Assembly (NCBI GenBank): GCA_935421135.1 | Contig: OW285192.1 | Span: 4,383,501-4,447,500, forward strand | DNA: 64,000 nt | DNA from: Bugulina stolonifera | Taxonomy: Eukaryota; Bryozoa; Gymnolaemata; Cheilostomatida; Bugulidae | Direction: 5' to 3' | Part shown: positions 38,301 to 52,821 of the stretch, piece after piece | Numbering within the stretch: position 1 is the stretch's first letter | How the letters are laid out: the number at the start of each line of letters is the position of its first letter | The notes under the pieces: model-generated | What the model was told of the DNA's origin: nothing | Database searches by the model: none | What the model saw: only the letters and a program-made list of their open reading frames with translations | Translations under genes and position numbers: made by a program

Positions 38301-41300
38301 TAATATTGCATTTCAACATAGCGTGACAGGCAGCAGCGGAGACAGCAGTTACCTTTGTACCGTGCTTGCTGCTGTGGTGACGACCATAAATGTCCATCTC
38401 CCAGGGGAAACAACCAAACTCATCCTGTGAATCCATTAGTGAGCAACAACAGTTAGTTAAAGGGACAGTGAACAACAATTAGTTAAAGGAACAGTGAACA
38501 ACAATTAGTTAAAGGGACAGTGAAAAGCAGTTACTTTAAAGGACAGTGAACAGCAATATTAGTTAAAAGGGAGAGAACAAAATTTAGTTAAAATAACTTT
38601 AAACAAGAGTCAGTTAAAGGAGAGAGAACCACAGTTACTTAAAGAAGGGGAGGTGAGTGACAACAGTCAAATATACAAAAGTACATGTGTATAAAAGGAA
38701 ATTACAGATAAAAGTTAGTAACAAAGAGTTGTATCAATAATCAGCTAAAGCATTGTAACAAAAAGGAGACTATGAACATAATTACTTAAAAAGCATAGGA
38801 GGGAAGATTTAAATGATTTTACTGCTAATTCACTCTAGGAATAGCACAACGTAAATGCAGAACTTGGCCTGTATTAGTTACAAGCTAGAGGTCCTGACTG
38901 CACTAGGTATATATACATTGTACAAGTAGTTTCAAGTACCATGTGTGCAGTTCTACATATAAACTGTTAATAGAAAGTGAAAATAACTTCTAAAAGGAAG
39001 TACACTAATTATAGTAATTGTCTAGCAACCTATCATACAAGGAATTCATAAAGTGCACCTAAATAGACTAATGAATGCTGATGATATTAAAACTGATGAA
39101 TATAAAGCATCAAATACTACTTGAAAAAAAACACCAATGCAACCTGAACCAAGCAGTACATGGTGAATGAAAGCGCCAACTAAAAACCAAACAGCTGCAG
39201 AGAAATACTTCACATGCGGCTTACAGTACTTATGCCTAAATTATATAATCTTGTTCACACATTTCTAACTGGCGGTTAGGTGTATGATTAGAGTATATTT
39301 GAATTGCTTGTTATCATTATAAAATACACTGCATGGTCTGCATGCATAAACTGTATACCAGTTCAGTAGTTATCTGCACGGTGCACTATCTAGTCTGTAG
39401 ATATTACTTTGTGAAGTCTGTCCTACACATGTAAGAGATGCTGCATACATGCTACACCTAGTAGGCTACATGTATAATGGCCCACACAGTTTAACACAGA
39501 GGAGAGACAACTCTCATTATGCATTGTACATACAATGTAATATGTGTACAATGGAATATAAAGCAGACAGGTAGTGGGTTCTTAGATACAGATTAACCGA
39601 CATAGTATAAACAGTAGACCAATATTTATAATAATATTATTATTATTGTTTGTATTATATTAGTATCTAGCAGCAAATTGAAGTACCTGGATGAATCTTA
39701 CATTAGAATGGCACACATTCGCCTTTGATAAACTACATTAATTAACTTCATAAAGTTTCTACATTGTAGGCCTATACGTAATTGGTTGATATGGTACCTC
39801 TAGTGGGATTGGTCGGACAAAATTCTCATCGGGTAGGAGGCTATCGGCCCGTTGTTGAGCCCAATAATCTTCTTTTCCAAAGAGAGCACCTAGAACTCTC
39901 TGTCCATCTTGTAGAATCTCTACATTGTCACGTCTCCTTTCGCTCATTACATGACCATCTTTACCGCGTCGTATTCTTCTTCTGCGCCTACGACGCTGGA
40001 TTCGTGATGGCATCATCTGTAAGCTGGTCACAGCTCTAATATACTACCTTCACGTCGATGTATTTGGACTAGAGAGTAGAGTAAAGTGCAATATGATCTC
40101 TGTCAGTGCTGCGCGTTCGTGTTACTGTATTCCGTGTTTGCAAAAGTACAGTTGCTATCAAACTCGTGAATTGGAAACAAGTGGTACATGTCAAACACTC
40201 ATGTAACGCACTCCCGGGGTAGTAAAGTCCCGCCCCATCAATGCAGTGTATATATTAGAGGCAGCGTATTATCATGTCCTCCAGGTTCAGTCGACAAGTA
40301 ATTACAAAGTGTGAATATTCATGTTGATAGTGCAGTCAACTACCATGGGATGCAAGTTAATGAGTAAATCAAAGAAGTTAATAGGATCGAAGGTGACAAC
40401 TTGAGCACTTGTAATCTTAAAGCAGACAAACTAATCACCAATTATAATTAAAGCAAATAATGAGATTCCAAATCTGTGAATATCGAATCCCTTTGAACAT
40501 AAATTCGGTGAAAACCATGTAGTTACTTCGAAAGACTACAAGTTGACGACAGTGGAGGTCAAATGTTACAAGCTTTGCAGGCTGATTACAATGCTACACG
40601 TACAGTTCCAAATTGTCACTGTAAAGTGTATTTATAGTGTATATGTTATAAAGCATGCCTACATCTACAGGTGTATATGAACTACAGTGTATATAACATG
40701 ACTGTAAGTCGTGTTTTCTTGCAAATGGATGTACATGTACAACTACATGTATATATTAGAACACAGCATGCTTGCTTGCTTATTATGTGTTATGTAGTTT
40801 ATGATCTTCCTTATGTTTGATGAAGTGAAACTTCTTGAGATAGCTTGATAAAAAATATGCCATAATATTTGGCCAATATTACTAGCCAATGAAATGGAAG
40901 ACAAAGGTAGCATAACTCCCATCCTTGTTGAGGCCAATTTATTACACAGGTAAGAGATGTTTTCATGGTAGAGTTGCAGATCTTCCATTCCATACTCACT
41001 GTATCATGTGGCAAAAGGTTGTGGCTAGCTGAAGCTGAAGAAATTAGAGCTGAAAGAGGACAACTTCTAACCATGATTCAGGGGCTAGCAATAGATTCCA
41101 TTGGCTACCATGCAGTGGAGGCCGCAGAGATTATTGAATGCAAAACAACTTCAGATCGGTGACATATTTTACACCAAGTAGGCAGTTGTCAGTAAAGTCG
41201 TCAGTTATTAGCAAACTTCATTAACATGTTAGCTTACCATTGTATGTACAGTGTTCTAATAATACATCTGGTAGAATTGAAGTACAACAAAGTAGGAACA

Positions 41301-44300
41301 CCCCAGTCCCAACAGAAAGTACTGTCCTATACTTACTTCTCTGCCATTTCTCTTTGCTTTGAGACTCTCGTTGTAAATAGAGTCCAACAGCTCCTCTGCT
41401 TCCTGCCTGTTCAGTGCAATGTTGGGTTTAGTTGAAGGACGTCTGTTCCGAGCAAAGTAACGATAGTGACGCCATTGGGCCCGGCTACCAGTCGTGTATC
41501 TAACAGGAAATCGTCTACCCATTTCAATAAGCTGTGTATTCTGTTCCAGTTGTTCACAAACACTACACCCTCTATGTAGGGTTCCTTCCTTGATCTCCGA
41601 GAAATGGAGTTAAAAGGTGGTAGTTGTTACCGAGATTTGGTCGTAGAGACGTCCATGCATGCTACTGCGTAGTTGAGTCGAATAAATGTGTAATATGCTG
41701 CACTCTGTGTATACTTTAGACAAGCATACGAATCGCTGTTGTACACATGATTAGCTTTGAAATTCCAGTAAATGCTGCACCTCAGCTGTCAATTAGGCGA
41801 AATCAGCATGGCCTATGGCAGCATAGTCATATCTATATGTGTATATATACATTGTTTACAGCGGTACGTAGTGCGTAATGTTGTATATAATTGCTGCCCC
41901 TAGTAACGTCAGTCCAATTGAATATAAATACATACCCGCCATTTTGTCTGGGAGATCCCATGTTTGACTTTATAGTTTACACTAATTAAATTACGTAAAG
42001 GCTTGCTTATATTTACCTATTAGATACAACAAGGCAATAGCTAATAAGATTATGAGTAACTAATTACGCTACATAGTATAATAACACCACAAAAGCTACA
42101 AAGGTTACCGAGTAACAATGCTCTCTATTATTATGTTTTTTGCGTGAATATAAATTTATCGAACATCTCATGCGATGTATACGATGTATGTTTTGATGAA
42201 GATCAACTTCAAGATTTTATGTTTAGTGAATTGTACATAATGTAATGTCTATATGGAGTCAGTATTTAGTACAACACAGATCTTATAGTAGCTACTGGAC
42301 ATTGTAATGTTACATATCATTCTAATCAATAGCGAAGAGTTGATGGCACTGAGAAAGCAATTCCCAGTTATTAAATTATTCACTCATGATAATAATATAC
42401 TATTATTAATATTGTATTGTTCTATTACATGTAGTATTATTAAAGAGGCCTATATAATTTTATATCTGACTTACTCATCTACACAGAACTGCAAAATAAA
42501 AAACAATTGATCAGATGCAATCAACATCTCAGATTATATTATAGGGTGTGATTGATAGTCGTAGCTAATAAGCTGCATATGCGGAGTTGTCCCCTCTCTT
42601 CCAGAGCTCATGGAGCACAGATTAACAAATCACAATACTCATTGAAGTTTACACTTTTTATGAACATCAATGGATATAATTGAGCTGTGGAAATTATATG
42701 AGCAAGCACAAAAAGAAGACAACTTCAGCCTTATAACTAGGAACTGAAGAGTGACTAGCATACAGTACTTGCATGAGTGGGAACTAATATTTAACCTATT
42801 ATTACAAATAATAATAATAATTAAATAATGGTGTACATTACTCCTAAATCTCTGCAAGTACAAAGTATTAGGTTTTAGAAATTATTAGGTGCTCCTCGAG
42901 ATGTTGGTTTCAGCATATATAGTGATCTACACTACTCAATATTTTACCATCAAATGAATATTATTTTCACCAAAAGCAAAAAAACTGAATAATTATAGAC
43001 TAATAATAAAAGTAGCCTGTGAATAGTATGTGATATATAACAACTGAACTTGAGTGAGTAGGTGCTGAGTCTAAATAGCTGAGTATTTACCCTTTTAGTA
43101 TGGTGTTCGCCCATCACTATTGAGGGACGGACTACTGGGGTCACATCCCATATAAACCCAAATGGTGAGTGCTGAATTAAACAGTAAAGTAATATATAGG
43201 CGTGATATATGACTGTATAATACCACAGTTTGGGGGAGGGAAGGAGAGAATGACAGCAATATAATCACTGTTATGCATTTTTTCAATGAAAGCCTGGATG
43301 CCGGTAGTTTGGAGTCACATTTTGATATTGTTTGTTGATAAATAATGGGTGCAGAAAGAGGGCAGCTATGAAGTTATTTCTTTCCATAGGCACCTATTTC
43401 GTGATAATCGAGGTCCTAACATTATGGTGCATGTAGTTACTGATACAAACATATGTGGAATTGTCTGCACATGTTGTCACACAGCTACTGATAGATACTT
43501 AAAGTTCCATGGGTTAGTAACTCCACCCCTTCATGCATCTTTATTTATATACATGTACAATGTGTACTGTCTGTTTATTTATCTCACACTTTCCTAAACT
43601 GTTATGTCGGGAGTAGGCTTTCCAGGTAAACTTTCTATTTCAAAAACTTAATAGTCTAAATATAGCCACTAGAGGGCGTTAGTATAACACAATAATATAG
43701 GATATTACCACTAGAAGGCTTTAGTTTTGCATAATCAATTAGTACTCACAGTAGGCTTTGTCCCTTTGTGTTTAGAGGAAGTTCGGCCATGTTTATTTCT
43801 TTGATGATGAGCTCTTCGGGTGGCACCATGCCTTCGTCTGCCTGACATCCCCTTCTACAAATATTCAATGTCACAAGTTGGCTTTCGAAGGTCACAAATA
43901 ATAGGCTAAAAGTTAAATACAATGAAATATTTAAGATGGCTTCATGGCCCACGTTTGACACAGTTAAACTCAATAAATTTAATCTCTGGCAAGAATTTTC
44001 CGACTCCTATTCAGTACAGATGAAGGGAACGAGTTACACTGTACCAAAGCTCTAGGGACGGATTCCTTTAGCTAACAGAAATCGCAGGTAGTTTGCACTT
44101 TCAGCCAAGGCAAACAAGCCATAGTGGCACTAAGATTTCCGGATTAAGTTGGTCACAAAGATACATGTACCTATGAATACGTACACACATAACTTTTATA
44201 AACATTTACATGCTACAGGTGAGTGAAAGAATCTTTAAAAAAGAACAAGAATTCCACCCAGTCTTTTAGCGATTATTAACAGCAATCTATTTGCCACAAA

Positions 44301-44522
44301 AATATATTATTGATTGGTACAATAACTAATATCACACGCAAGTCAGAGTGCGAGCACCTCGTACATGCACCCTGGAGAACTTACAGATTTGCTCCGGGCT
44401 CCATAATTTTTTGTTTTAGACGACTTAGTACCAGAAGCCCTATTTTTCTTGGCACGTCTAAGCCTAACACCGTGGCGTACCATCGTAACAGAGCAATGTA
44501 TGTAGTTGAATGATACGACAAA
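29389..44522 (-). CDS. Arg/Lys/His-rich protein built from many small phase-0 exons (core, 10 exons)
   Basis: Exons 44522-44385, 43854-43750, 41531-41337, 40016-39798, 38424-38353, 36378-36223, 35829-35803, 32581-32386, 30145-30108, 29532-29389. The first eight enter in phase 0, and all junctions agree, giving 429 residues with an open N-terminus. The peptide is strongly basic: RRAKKNRASG, SGRRRHGATRRAHH, an uninterrupted run of seven Arg in the fourth exon, RRGFRARRRPRD. It then becomes acidic and Met-rich (MYDEDMLDEDPFSADEAM) and ends with a hydrophobic stretch (KYSIIIPLDELF). Nuclear, nucleic-acid-binding or mineral-associated roles are all possible; I recognise no family. The last two exons rest on phase and splice signals alone. 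Several separate genes sharing this region is the alternative. Confidence 0.55.
31141..31205. repeat. 10-bp repeat (GGTACCACTA)
   Basis: Six copies alternating GGTACCACTA and GGTACCACCA, intronic in the basic-protein gene. Confidence 0.85.
31776..31997. repeat. 16-18-bp minisatellite (ACTTGACAGTGTATAC)
   Basis: About fourteen copies with length variants (GTGTATAC or GTGTGTATAC). An open minus-strand reading of CQVYTLSSIH-type repeats is a by-product. Confidence 0.9.
32841..33654. repeat. 21-bp minisatellite, ~39 copies
   Basis: Unit ACCACTTGTAATACAGCGTAT, nearly perfect. Most differences fall in one spot (GCGTATA, GCATATA or ATGTGTA). It lies in the intron between 35803 and 32581 of the basic-protein gene. 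As 21 is a multiple of three and the unit lacks minus-strand stops, all three minus frames stay open for about 800 bases. These are not genes. Confidence 0.95.
33735..35790. other. Intronic, no feature recognised
   Basis: AT-rich sequence with a run of 14 C at about 34651 and no supported exon. Confidence 0.4.
38453..38530. repeat. ~28-bp repeat (AACAATTAGTTAAAGGGACAGTG)
   Basis: Three to four good copies followed by decayed ones to about 38640, just upstream (minus sense) of the exon at 38424-38353. Confidence 0.8.
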
Positions 44523-45935
44523 CTTAAGCTATGCTGACTGCTGCCCAAGCTTTCGAATGAATGCTGACGTTATGAAACACTGTGTAGAAGAGAGCACTTG
44601 AATAAATGCAAATATTTTATGAAAAACCAAAGTAAAAGCAAACTTGTATTTCAATTAGACTTAATTTCTTCTTAATTTAGTGAGTAGATTTAAATGTTTA
44701 AATTAAACAAAAACTGGCACATGGCATGTAATGTTTGTTGACATTGTGAAGTAGGGTTAGCAATGAGTGGTAGCTTATACATACTGGTTAGGACTACTCT
44801 AATACCATGTAATACAATATCAGATTTAATCAGTGGAAAGTAAGTGGCCACTTGTAGCCTACAATGGCAGCAATATAATTGTATTCAATAGGATTTCCTT
44901 ACAATGCTAGTGACATGTAGCAGACAACTCCTCATGCCCAGAATACAATTCGTATTATTCTGAATATCACTTCAAGGTGAATATTTTTAGTATGTTTAAA
45001 CTGTTAGTGTTACTTGGTGATCGGTGATTATAATATACACTATAAATGTAAAAAGTCAAACAATTTACTTTCTATCAAATCATTGCTATGCGTGTACATA
45101 CATGTATAGTACCTGGCAATGCTCAAGTATAACATACATATTATACAACTATACTAATAAATAAACATGTAACTATTAGTTACAACAGCATTGTTATTGT
45201 TATAAACATACAAGTGATGCAGCGACAGCTAAAGTGTGATTATACTGTATGCATGGCAGGAAATACTTATTTACATTATGTACAAAGCTGTTTGTCTTGT
45301 TTATAGGAATAAATCATATAAATGCCATACTATTAGCTCCTCCATAAAATACTATCTACAATGTATATAAACTAGTAATACTATTATAAAAACACAGAAA
45401 TAACAAGATTTATCTTCCCTCTGTAACGTTGAGACCTAATTTAGTGAGCAGTGACCTCCACTAGTTCTGTCAAATATGTGTATACGATTTAATATACATG
45501 TACATGTAGATAATCTATTGGGAGATTTAAACAAACCAACTATTGGTTAATTATATTATCTTAATACAATATTATAATAATTATGTAAGTTCTATTGCTA
45601 TAAAAAACAAAAATACTTTTGCTTTGTCATGATACCTCACTGTAAGGATTTTTAAATTAATCCTCGTTTAAACTTACAAAAAATTCCAATCTAGTTCCAA
45701 GTCAGAGATTGTAGTAGTCAGCATGATACAAAGTACAATACAATAAGCAATATTTACATGTATAGCCTACGGTTTTATACCATAGTGAACTTGACAGCTT
45801 TCAGTGGGAGTAAAATGCATCAGAAATAAATCTGAGATAAAATATATTTATGAATATCTACGAGTATATTATACCTTTTACTGATTATCCCCTCCATGCT
45901 GTATTTAACAAATTACACTCATACACTAGACTCAC

Positions 45936-46029
45936 CTGTGCCATTGATCTAGCTTTATTCCTACATTTGGATTTGAATACATTTTTTCTAAACGCTGCTC
46001 TACTTCTAATAGGCATACTAATAAAGAGA
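45936..46029 (-). CDS. Candidate basic exon
   Basis: Good acceptor (CCCCCTTCCAG) and donor (CAG|GTGAGT). One frame gives MPIRSRAAFRKNVFKSKCRN, like the other basic exons. Its entry phase (2) does not match the phase-0 chain, so it may be an alternative or spurious exon. Confidence 0.3.
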
Positions 46030-47256
46030 CTGGAAGGGGGAGCTGCCAGTATTACCACTAATCTATGTCTACTGAATGTACAGTATGTAGGTGTATATAC
46101 ATATGTACAGTAGTACAGCAGATACATAGAGATATATCACCTCTATAACTCCCCAGATGCTAGTTGATCAAATATATTTAGTTAACATAATATTATTATA
46201 TTATACATGTAGTTGAACACTAAATGTGAATTTACTTGCAGCACTATTATGTGCAGTTATAATATTACACATGCATTAGATTATACTATTGTACAGTATG
46301 TCTATCTACTACATTATGGCATCATATACATTTATACATTTACATTGTGGTGTATATTTACATAACGAAGAATCGACGCAGCTATAATGTACGCTGTACA
46401 TCTACACGTATATATACATACTGTATTTTATATAATAACATACACCTTCTTTGAAAAATCAAACAATAGACTTGGAGTTGATTATGTTGATTACATTGCA
46501 TATGGTGGCTCCCCCTACCTACCCACCTAGCCATTCACCCACTGGGTATAATGTGTTTCATTGTAGATTGTAGACGGTATAAAGTATACTCGTATATTCA
46601 ATATTTTGGAACAGCATGATGAAAAATATAACATATTGCTGCAGAGAAGAGAAGAGGACGTACTTGGATTCGTTGTCTCTCTATAATATTGATACAGTTT
46701 GCATCGTCTAGCGTTACCACATATCACTGTAATACTGCAATAATAATCTGTGAGAACCAACATGCTTGATGTAACATTATATAATACAGTAATACAAGTA
46801 CATACATAATATGGTGTACTTGTAATTGTACTTGTTAGTCCTACATGATGTACAACAGTATAGCTGTAGTTTAGATAAATCTTTAAAAGAGTTCCAACTT
46901 TCACTATTATTTAATATAATATTTAATTACCACACAAATAATACCCAGGGGAATAAAACTACTGATCCTACTGTTTGCATGTGATCTACCATGTACACAT
47001 GTAATACTGTATCTAACTAAATTATATTTATATACAGTAGAATTAGTACACTAGTATGCACAGAGAAAACTACTTAGTATAAGTATTGATTTATGTTATT
47101 ATAGGCTACGCATTAATGTACATACATGTGTAGGGTAAGACAACTACAGAACTATCAACATGGTAGTGTATGGCGAGTAGTGGACTCTACTCTACACCGA
47201 TTTGGTTTAGATTATTTACACTTTGATAATATATAATAGGAGTTGCCTATCCTCAC

Positions 47257-47313
47257 CAATTTCAAATCTACTGAGAAACCCTTCTCATTGACCCTTCTGA
47301 TTGTACCACGCAT
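47257..47313 (-). CDS. Candidate short exon starting with ATG
   Basis: Frame MRGTIRRVNEKGFSVDLKL ending at donor GTGAGG in phase 0. No acceptor precedes it, so if real it would be an initial exon. Confidence 0.25.
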
Positions 47314-48541
47314 GGTGGAATATTATGAGAGAGAACAAATATTCAGCATAGAATTTATATAAGAAACAGAAAGGAAATCAAGAAATGCAGTAGGTACACA
47401 ATCATGTACCAAGAGCTAAAAATGTGCCTGAGCAAATCTACTATAATGTGTAATTATGATGCCAATCTACCGATATCATAGCTACAGTTGACACAATCGT
47501 TATATGTATACAGGTGTACCTTTACGTAGGCTACTACGTACATGTAGGTACAAAGGCAAAAGTATATTATTATCCCACACACTTACCTACTTATATTGCC
47601 CGTGCAGTTATGTGTGCTTGATAATTGATGCTAATATTGTGTGAAATGATATTTTTAAAAATCGCTCTGGGTAGCTGAGATCAGAAATAATAATAAGAGG
47701 TATTTATACTAACTTTTTTCTTATTGCTACAGTCATGTAATAGCATTCCTCTAAGAACAAAGGATATACGTTACACCTATGGAAATAGTATCCAAATACA
47801 TACATTAAGACAGGATTAGCTATTGTATTCATTATAATAACTATTGATGATTACCATCCAAAATTCTCACACACAGAGAAAAATTTCAAATCTTGTTTAG
47901 TCTATGTTACATACTATACATCTACCTGTATTGCAATCTGTGTAGCAAAACAAATATTTAAGAAGTCAGCTACACAAAAGCTTCAGTTGAATAGATATAA
48001 TAAAGATGTGAACGATAATAAATGTCGCCGTATAATTTTGTGATTGGATCATATTTTAATCACAGAGTGAGCTTCACAGGGAATGTCCACAATTATACCA
48101 ATAAACAATTGAGTGGTAGGGTCATCAATTTATCAATTTATACTTTTGGACCAATACTTGTAGTCTATCCGTATACATGTAGACAATCTGAACACATGTG
48201 ATGGAAGTTAAAATGAGTCAGTGAAACCTGACAGTGAGCAAAATTGTGTGAACTAGATGGCTATGCATCAAACAAAATGCATCATATGCAAACTACCAGT
48301 TTAAGAACTGCTAGACTATAATATAAATACTGCACACTATGACTATGATGAAGCTCAGATGAGGAGACACATAGATAGGCGACATTGCTGAAGGGAAGTG
48401 ACTGTTACGATAATGAGACGACATAATGTAATTTACACCTAACACCACAGATGGCAATTATGTTTTCCAAGAAGAACAAAAATATTCACAATGTATAACA
48501 AAACACAGCCCTAATTCTACCAATGCTAACAGCGCACCTAC

Positions 48542-48589
48542 CTCGGGCCCCCGACGTGGCCCGTGGCCCATTTGCTTGCGGAAGCCCAT
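48542..48589 (-). CDS. Candidate short exon starting with ATG
   Basis: Frame MGFRKQMGHGPRRGPE ending at donor GTAGGT in phase 0. An in-frame stop lies upstream, so it could only be an initial exon. The composition fits the neighbouring gene. Confidence 0.3.
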
Positions 48590-48945
48590 GTTGATCAAGG
48601 CAAATCAAGGCAAAATTAAAGTATAGTCTAACATACAGTCCTGTTGGCTTGGCCTGTCCATAAGTAACTACCACCTTCAAGCGATGGTAGCCTTACATAA
48701 TTAAGAGTACACAATAATTTAATTAGCTATAAATATTATATACATGTCAATAGTATAATTGTAAGTTATATCCTTAAGGCTAATATAGAAATTGACAAAA
48801 AACTCATCTTTGTAAATACGCAAGTACGATACATTTAACAGGAAAAGCTACAGCTCGGGTGAATAATGAATTTTATCTAACAGAAAGGTACATCTTGCAG
48901 TAATAATGGCTAATAGATGTTATACAGAAGTGAGACAAGAACTAC

Positions 48946-49104
48946 CTTGTGTAGGTGAAATGGATTACGACCAGTTGACAGCACATCCCACATATACTTA
49001 TCATTATAGCAGAAAGTACTACCACCTCCGAAACTCTCAGCACCCAATGAACCATAATAATCCTCATAATACGGCATCATGAATGATATAGACTTGCAAT
49101 CGAC
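48946..49104 (-). CDS. Candidate internal exon (Tyr/Gly-rich)
   Basis: Acceptor ATGTAG at 49105 and donor AAG|GTAGTT. 53 codons in phase 0 at both ends. The peptide contains MMPYYEDYYGSLGAESFGGG and NPFHLHK. Phases allow it to join the core at 44522. Confidence 0.45.
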
Positions 49105-49109
49105 CTACA

Positions 49110-52100
49110 TGTAAACTAAACTATTTTCCAGAAACTGGGACTCTACTCACTATATCTTATATCACCGTTTATATAATATTATAATGATTATGTTAATTTA
49201 AATCTACTTCAAATGTAATATAAAGATACAATCATTGATAAAACTTACCTTAATGTATATTTACGTATATTATCTCAAAACTAATGAACAAGATGAAAGT
49301 AGCTCAACGTAAATGCTATTTCTGCACGAACCATTTCACAAGACACGCGTCAGCAAATGGAAATTCATTTAACAAACATAATGTAGTCTGCATAGAAGCT
49401 CATAAATTTAAATAAACAACCAATATATATTGTAAAAGGAATGTGCTAGAACAATAGCTATTGTATTATGCACTTGGTAATGGACATTGTTGAATTTTAA
49501 GTGCCGTGTTCTAATTGCTTGTTTCAAAATTAAACTTGAAAATTGTTCATTGATTTACTGGCTTAGTTGTTTATTTAACAGGTTTGAGCGAATAGCAAAC
49601 AATAATTCTATTGAGTAACTTCTCTTATACAGTGGACATGTTTGATCTCAGTAGACCAAATACCATATCAACACTTCGAAGAGAAGTAGTCTCCCCTTGA
49701 GCAATTATTACAATTACAATTACAACGACATACTTTTAATAAAGTAATATACTCTATTGATACTCAAAACTTTTCATTTAATACAATTTAATTTAATGTT
49801 ATCAGCATAGTAATATAGCTGCTGAACTTATTTTTGTAAAAGGTTTGGGCCTCTTCTAATTCATTGCATTGCCAGTAATCAATCAAGAGCAGATAACTCC
49901 TGATCAGTAGTTTACATGGTGGATGTCAGTGAGGCATTATTTAATACAGTACAACCCACTTGAGATGTACATACATGTGTACATATTACAACCTGCTATA
50001 TATACATTATACAATACCACGACTCACTACATACCATATATTTGGTAGGCTACCCATTAATACCTTACAGATACATGTAATGTAATAGCATGATTTTTTG
50101 TTCTTTACAATTATCAATAAGTTGTATATCAACCATGATTTTAAGCCAATGCAGTAAGGATTAGTTAAGCTTTTTTGTGAAACTCAAATATTGCGCTTTT
50201 ATGAGATTAATGTAGAACAAAAGTGGTTTATGATTTCTAGTAAAGTTATATCAATATTATTACTTCAGTTAGCTAAGGATGTTTCGATACAATAAATAAT
50301 ATGCATGCAAGTACATGTATATCCAATTGCAATACTAATGTAGGCCTAAATAATTCAATTATGTTGCTGTGATATGGACTTATTCAGGGAAAGCTCTTAC
50401 TAATTTATATGGAATGTGGATTATTGAAGAGCTGATAACTTTCCATAGCTACAAGACTGGAGGCACGTAACTACAGCCTATCTACATGACTGTGCTATAT
50501 GTACTATATTCTATTGTGCATCGACTTGCACTGGAATTCCTCAAAGCTATCGGTTGGGGAAATTTAGTACAAATGAATCAATAGCAAAATATTCCAAAAT
50601 GTCAGAGAATTCTGTGTTTGCGAATGTTGTGTTTTCAAAGGTCCATTATAAAGTCATGCAAATAGAGAGGCTTTCTTTCAGCCAATATAATTCGTATTTC
50701 TTTTATAGAAATATATGATCATATACTACGGCTTAAGAGCCTTAAACTATAACGATAACAGAATGTAGCCACTCCATGTGGGGGATAACTGCACCTTAGC
50801 TATTATACTGGTACATAGTCTAATAAAATTATACACTGGAGCAGCGTACCAGCATCATACTGGCAGACTGGTCTAGTCCTGAGGTGGGGCGCTTTTATAT
50901 GTGAGGAACGGAGGTTTTATGCTGTGCGTTTATAATACACAATAACAACATCTTTTTTTAAAACGTTTGGTCGATGGAAATTAATAGTGTTTACACCTAC
51001 ATAAGATCATGAATGATTTAGCTAAATGTAAGGGAATGCTGATACTGATTTGATGATGTCAGCTCTAAGTAAACAATCGGTTTGTCATCATAATTAAGCA
51101 GAAAAAGGTTTACTGCAGGTTCAAACAAAACCCATTATATTTTCTAGCCTAGGAACAAAATATCTAGAAGTTAACTTCATACGTAGTACGCCTAGTATCA
51201 TACAAAGGTTTGCATGACTAATAGGATAGGGCCTTGGGGCTGGGTGTAAAATTAGTCTAAGTACAGGTATTCTGGAACATGTCTACCTAATGCAATTTAA
51301 ATTGGTAAACAAAGAGTCTGCAGTAAACTGCACTAACGAGACACAAACAGGAAGACCAGATGTAAAAATGGCAAAAGATGACATTCAGAAAAGTTCACTC
51401 ACTGTTTGTATAACTACACTATGTGGTAGATATAATTTTATAGTGTTGTCATCATAACTGTGCTGGGTTGTAAACCGTAAAATGCTTATTATGATTGAAG
51501 ATACTGATATACAGAATAATAGCACAAATTTTGTCCAGGACTCATTGCAGACGTAGTGGAGATACACCAAATTACTGAGCAAACTAGAACACTGATGTTA
51601 CGTGGAGTGAAAACGTGTCCTTTACAATATTATTCAGTTAAAAATTATAAATTATAATAATAATAATAATAGATATCCTACTATCAACTAAAATAATAAT
51701 ATTAATGTCTATTTCACTACCAACTAAAATACTAATATTATCATATTGAAAACGTGTCAACTCACCATTCTCTAGGTTTATAGACTAGTTTCAGTATGTA
51801 TATCTTTTAACTTTATTTCGACGACGCAAATAATAATCATTTCCCACTGGCAATACTACTAATATAGTCTAAGTTGATACTGCTTTACTCCTGTCATTAC
51901 TATAAACAATAAGTTGGATCAGAATATAAACTATAATGATGGGAATGACAACAATCATGTACATTTAAATACCAACTTCTTACACATATTATTGATTGTT
52001 ATTAATTATAGCCTAAGTGTATATAATGTAATTATTATACTAACAGAAGAACAATCACTGCTTTATGAATGAATGAAAAACACAATGGAATTGGCAACTA

Positions 52101-52740
52101 ATAGCCATAGTTCTATGGAAACAATATAACAATAATATAGGGCAGAGGGGTTATTATAGTAGAAATAAGTTATAAGTATGAGCTAATATCCACATATGTG
52201 TACCTCAAGATTTGGCAAACAACTAAAAGAGACCATTTGCTCCAAAAGAACATTCTGAATGCAACAAATGCTGCCGATTATTTTCAGAGAACACCAAGTT
52301 GGTATTTTCAACGACGGACATCACAAACGGGTTTGTGATTGGTTATTTTAAAACATAACAATTCCAGTGATAAACACCTCTGGTTACATTTTAGAGATTC
52401 TTTTCCATTGATTGAATGATAGTTGATGGAGATGATAAACTAGCAATACACCCATCAGTGTGTGTAGCCAGGACAACTAAATTCAACGCTGGCATATCAA
52501 AACTCGCAGATCCCCCCACTGTGTAGCTGCATCATCCCCATATCACCATTGCAATACTTTGTTTAGCAACTAAGTTGAAGTACTGCATGTACAGCGTGTC
52601 AATAACCTACAGAAAAAGCTGGTTTGTATACTGCTGCTTTATAAACACATAATATGAGTTGTCCTCCTACACCTTACCTAGTATTAGGAGTTACCTACTC
52701 TTGTTTACTCTACTAATTAACAATCTAGTACATAGTATGT
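49110..52740. other. Gene-free interval
   Basis: AT-rich, with short TAA/TTA runs (51640-51740). No exon with both splice signals was found, apart from a possible six-base AGAATG between AG and GTGAGT at about 51760, which I do not trust. Confidence 0.4.
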
Positions 52741-52782
52741 ATGTCTGCATGTAAACACCCTGTTAACTTTGGGCTTACCTAC

Positions 52783-52821
52783 CCTGCCTCTAAGAGCACT
52801 TGCTGGAACCTCCAGCTTCAT
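52783..52821 (-). CDS. Candidate microexon
   Basis: MKLEVPASALRGR ending at a donor. Either an ATG start at 52821, or a 33-base phase-0 exon from 52815 with a weak acceptor. Confidence 0.25.

Noticed and set aside
43091..43116. Short exon MGEHHTKR of the basic-protein gene
   Set aside because: It has splice-like borders but enters in phase 1 where the chain needs phase 0.
43666..43680. CCACTAGAGGGCG as a CTCF site
   Set aside because: One short match. The presence of CTCF in this organism is unknown, and the nearby CCACTAGAAGG suggests a small repeat instead.
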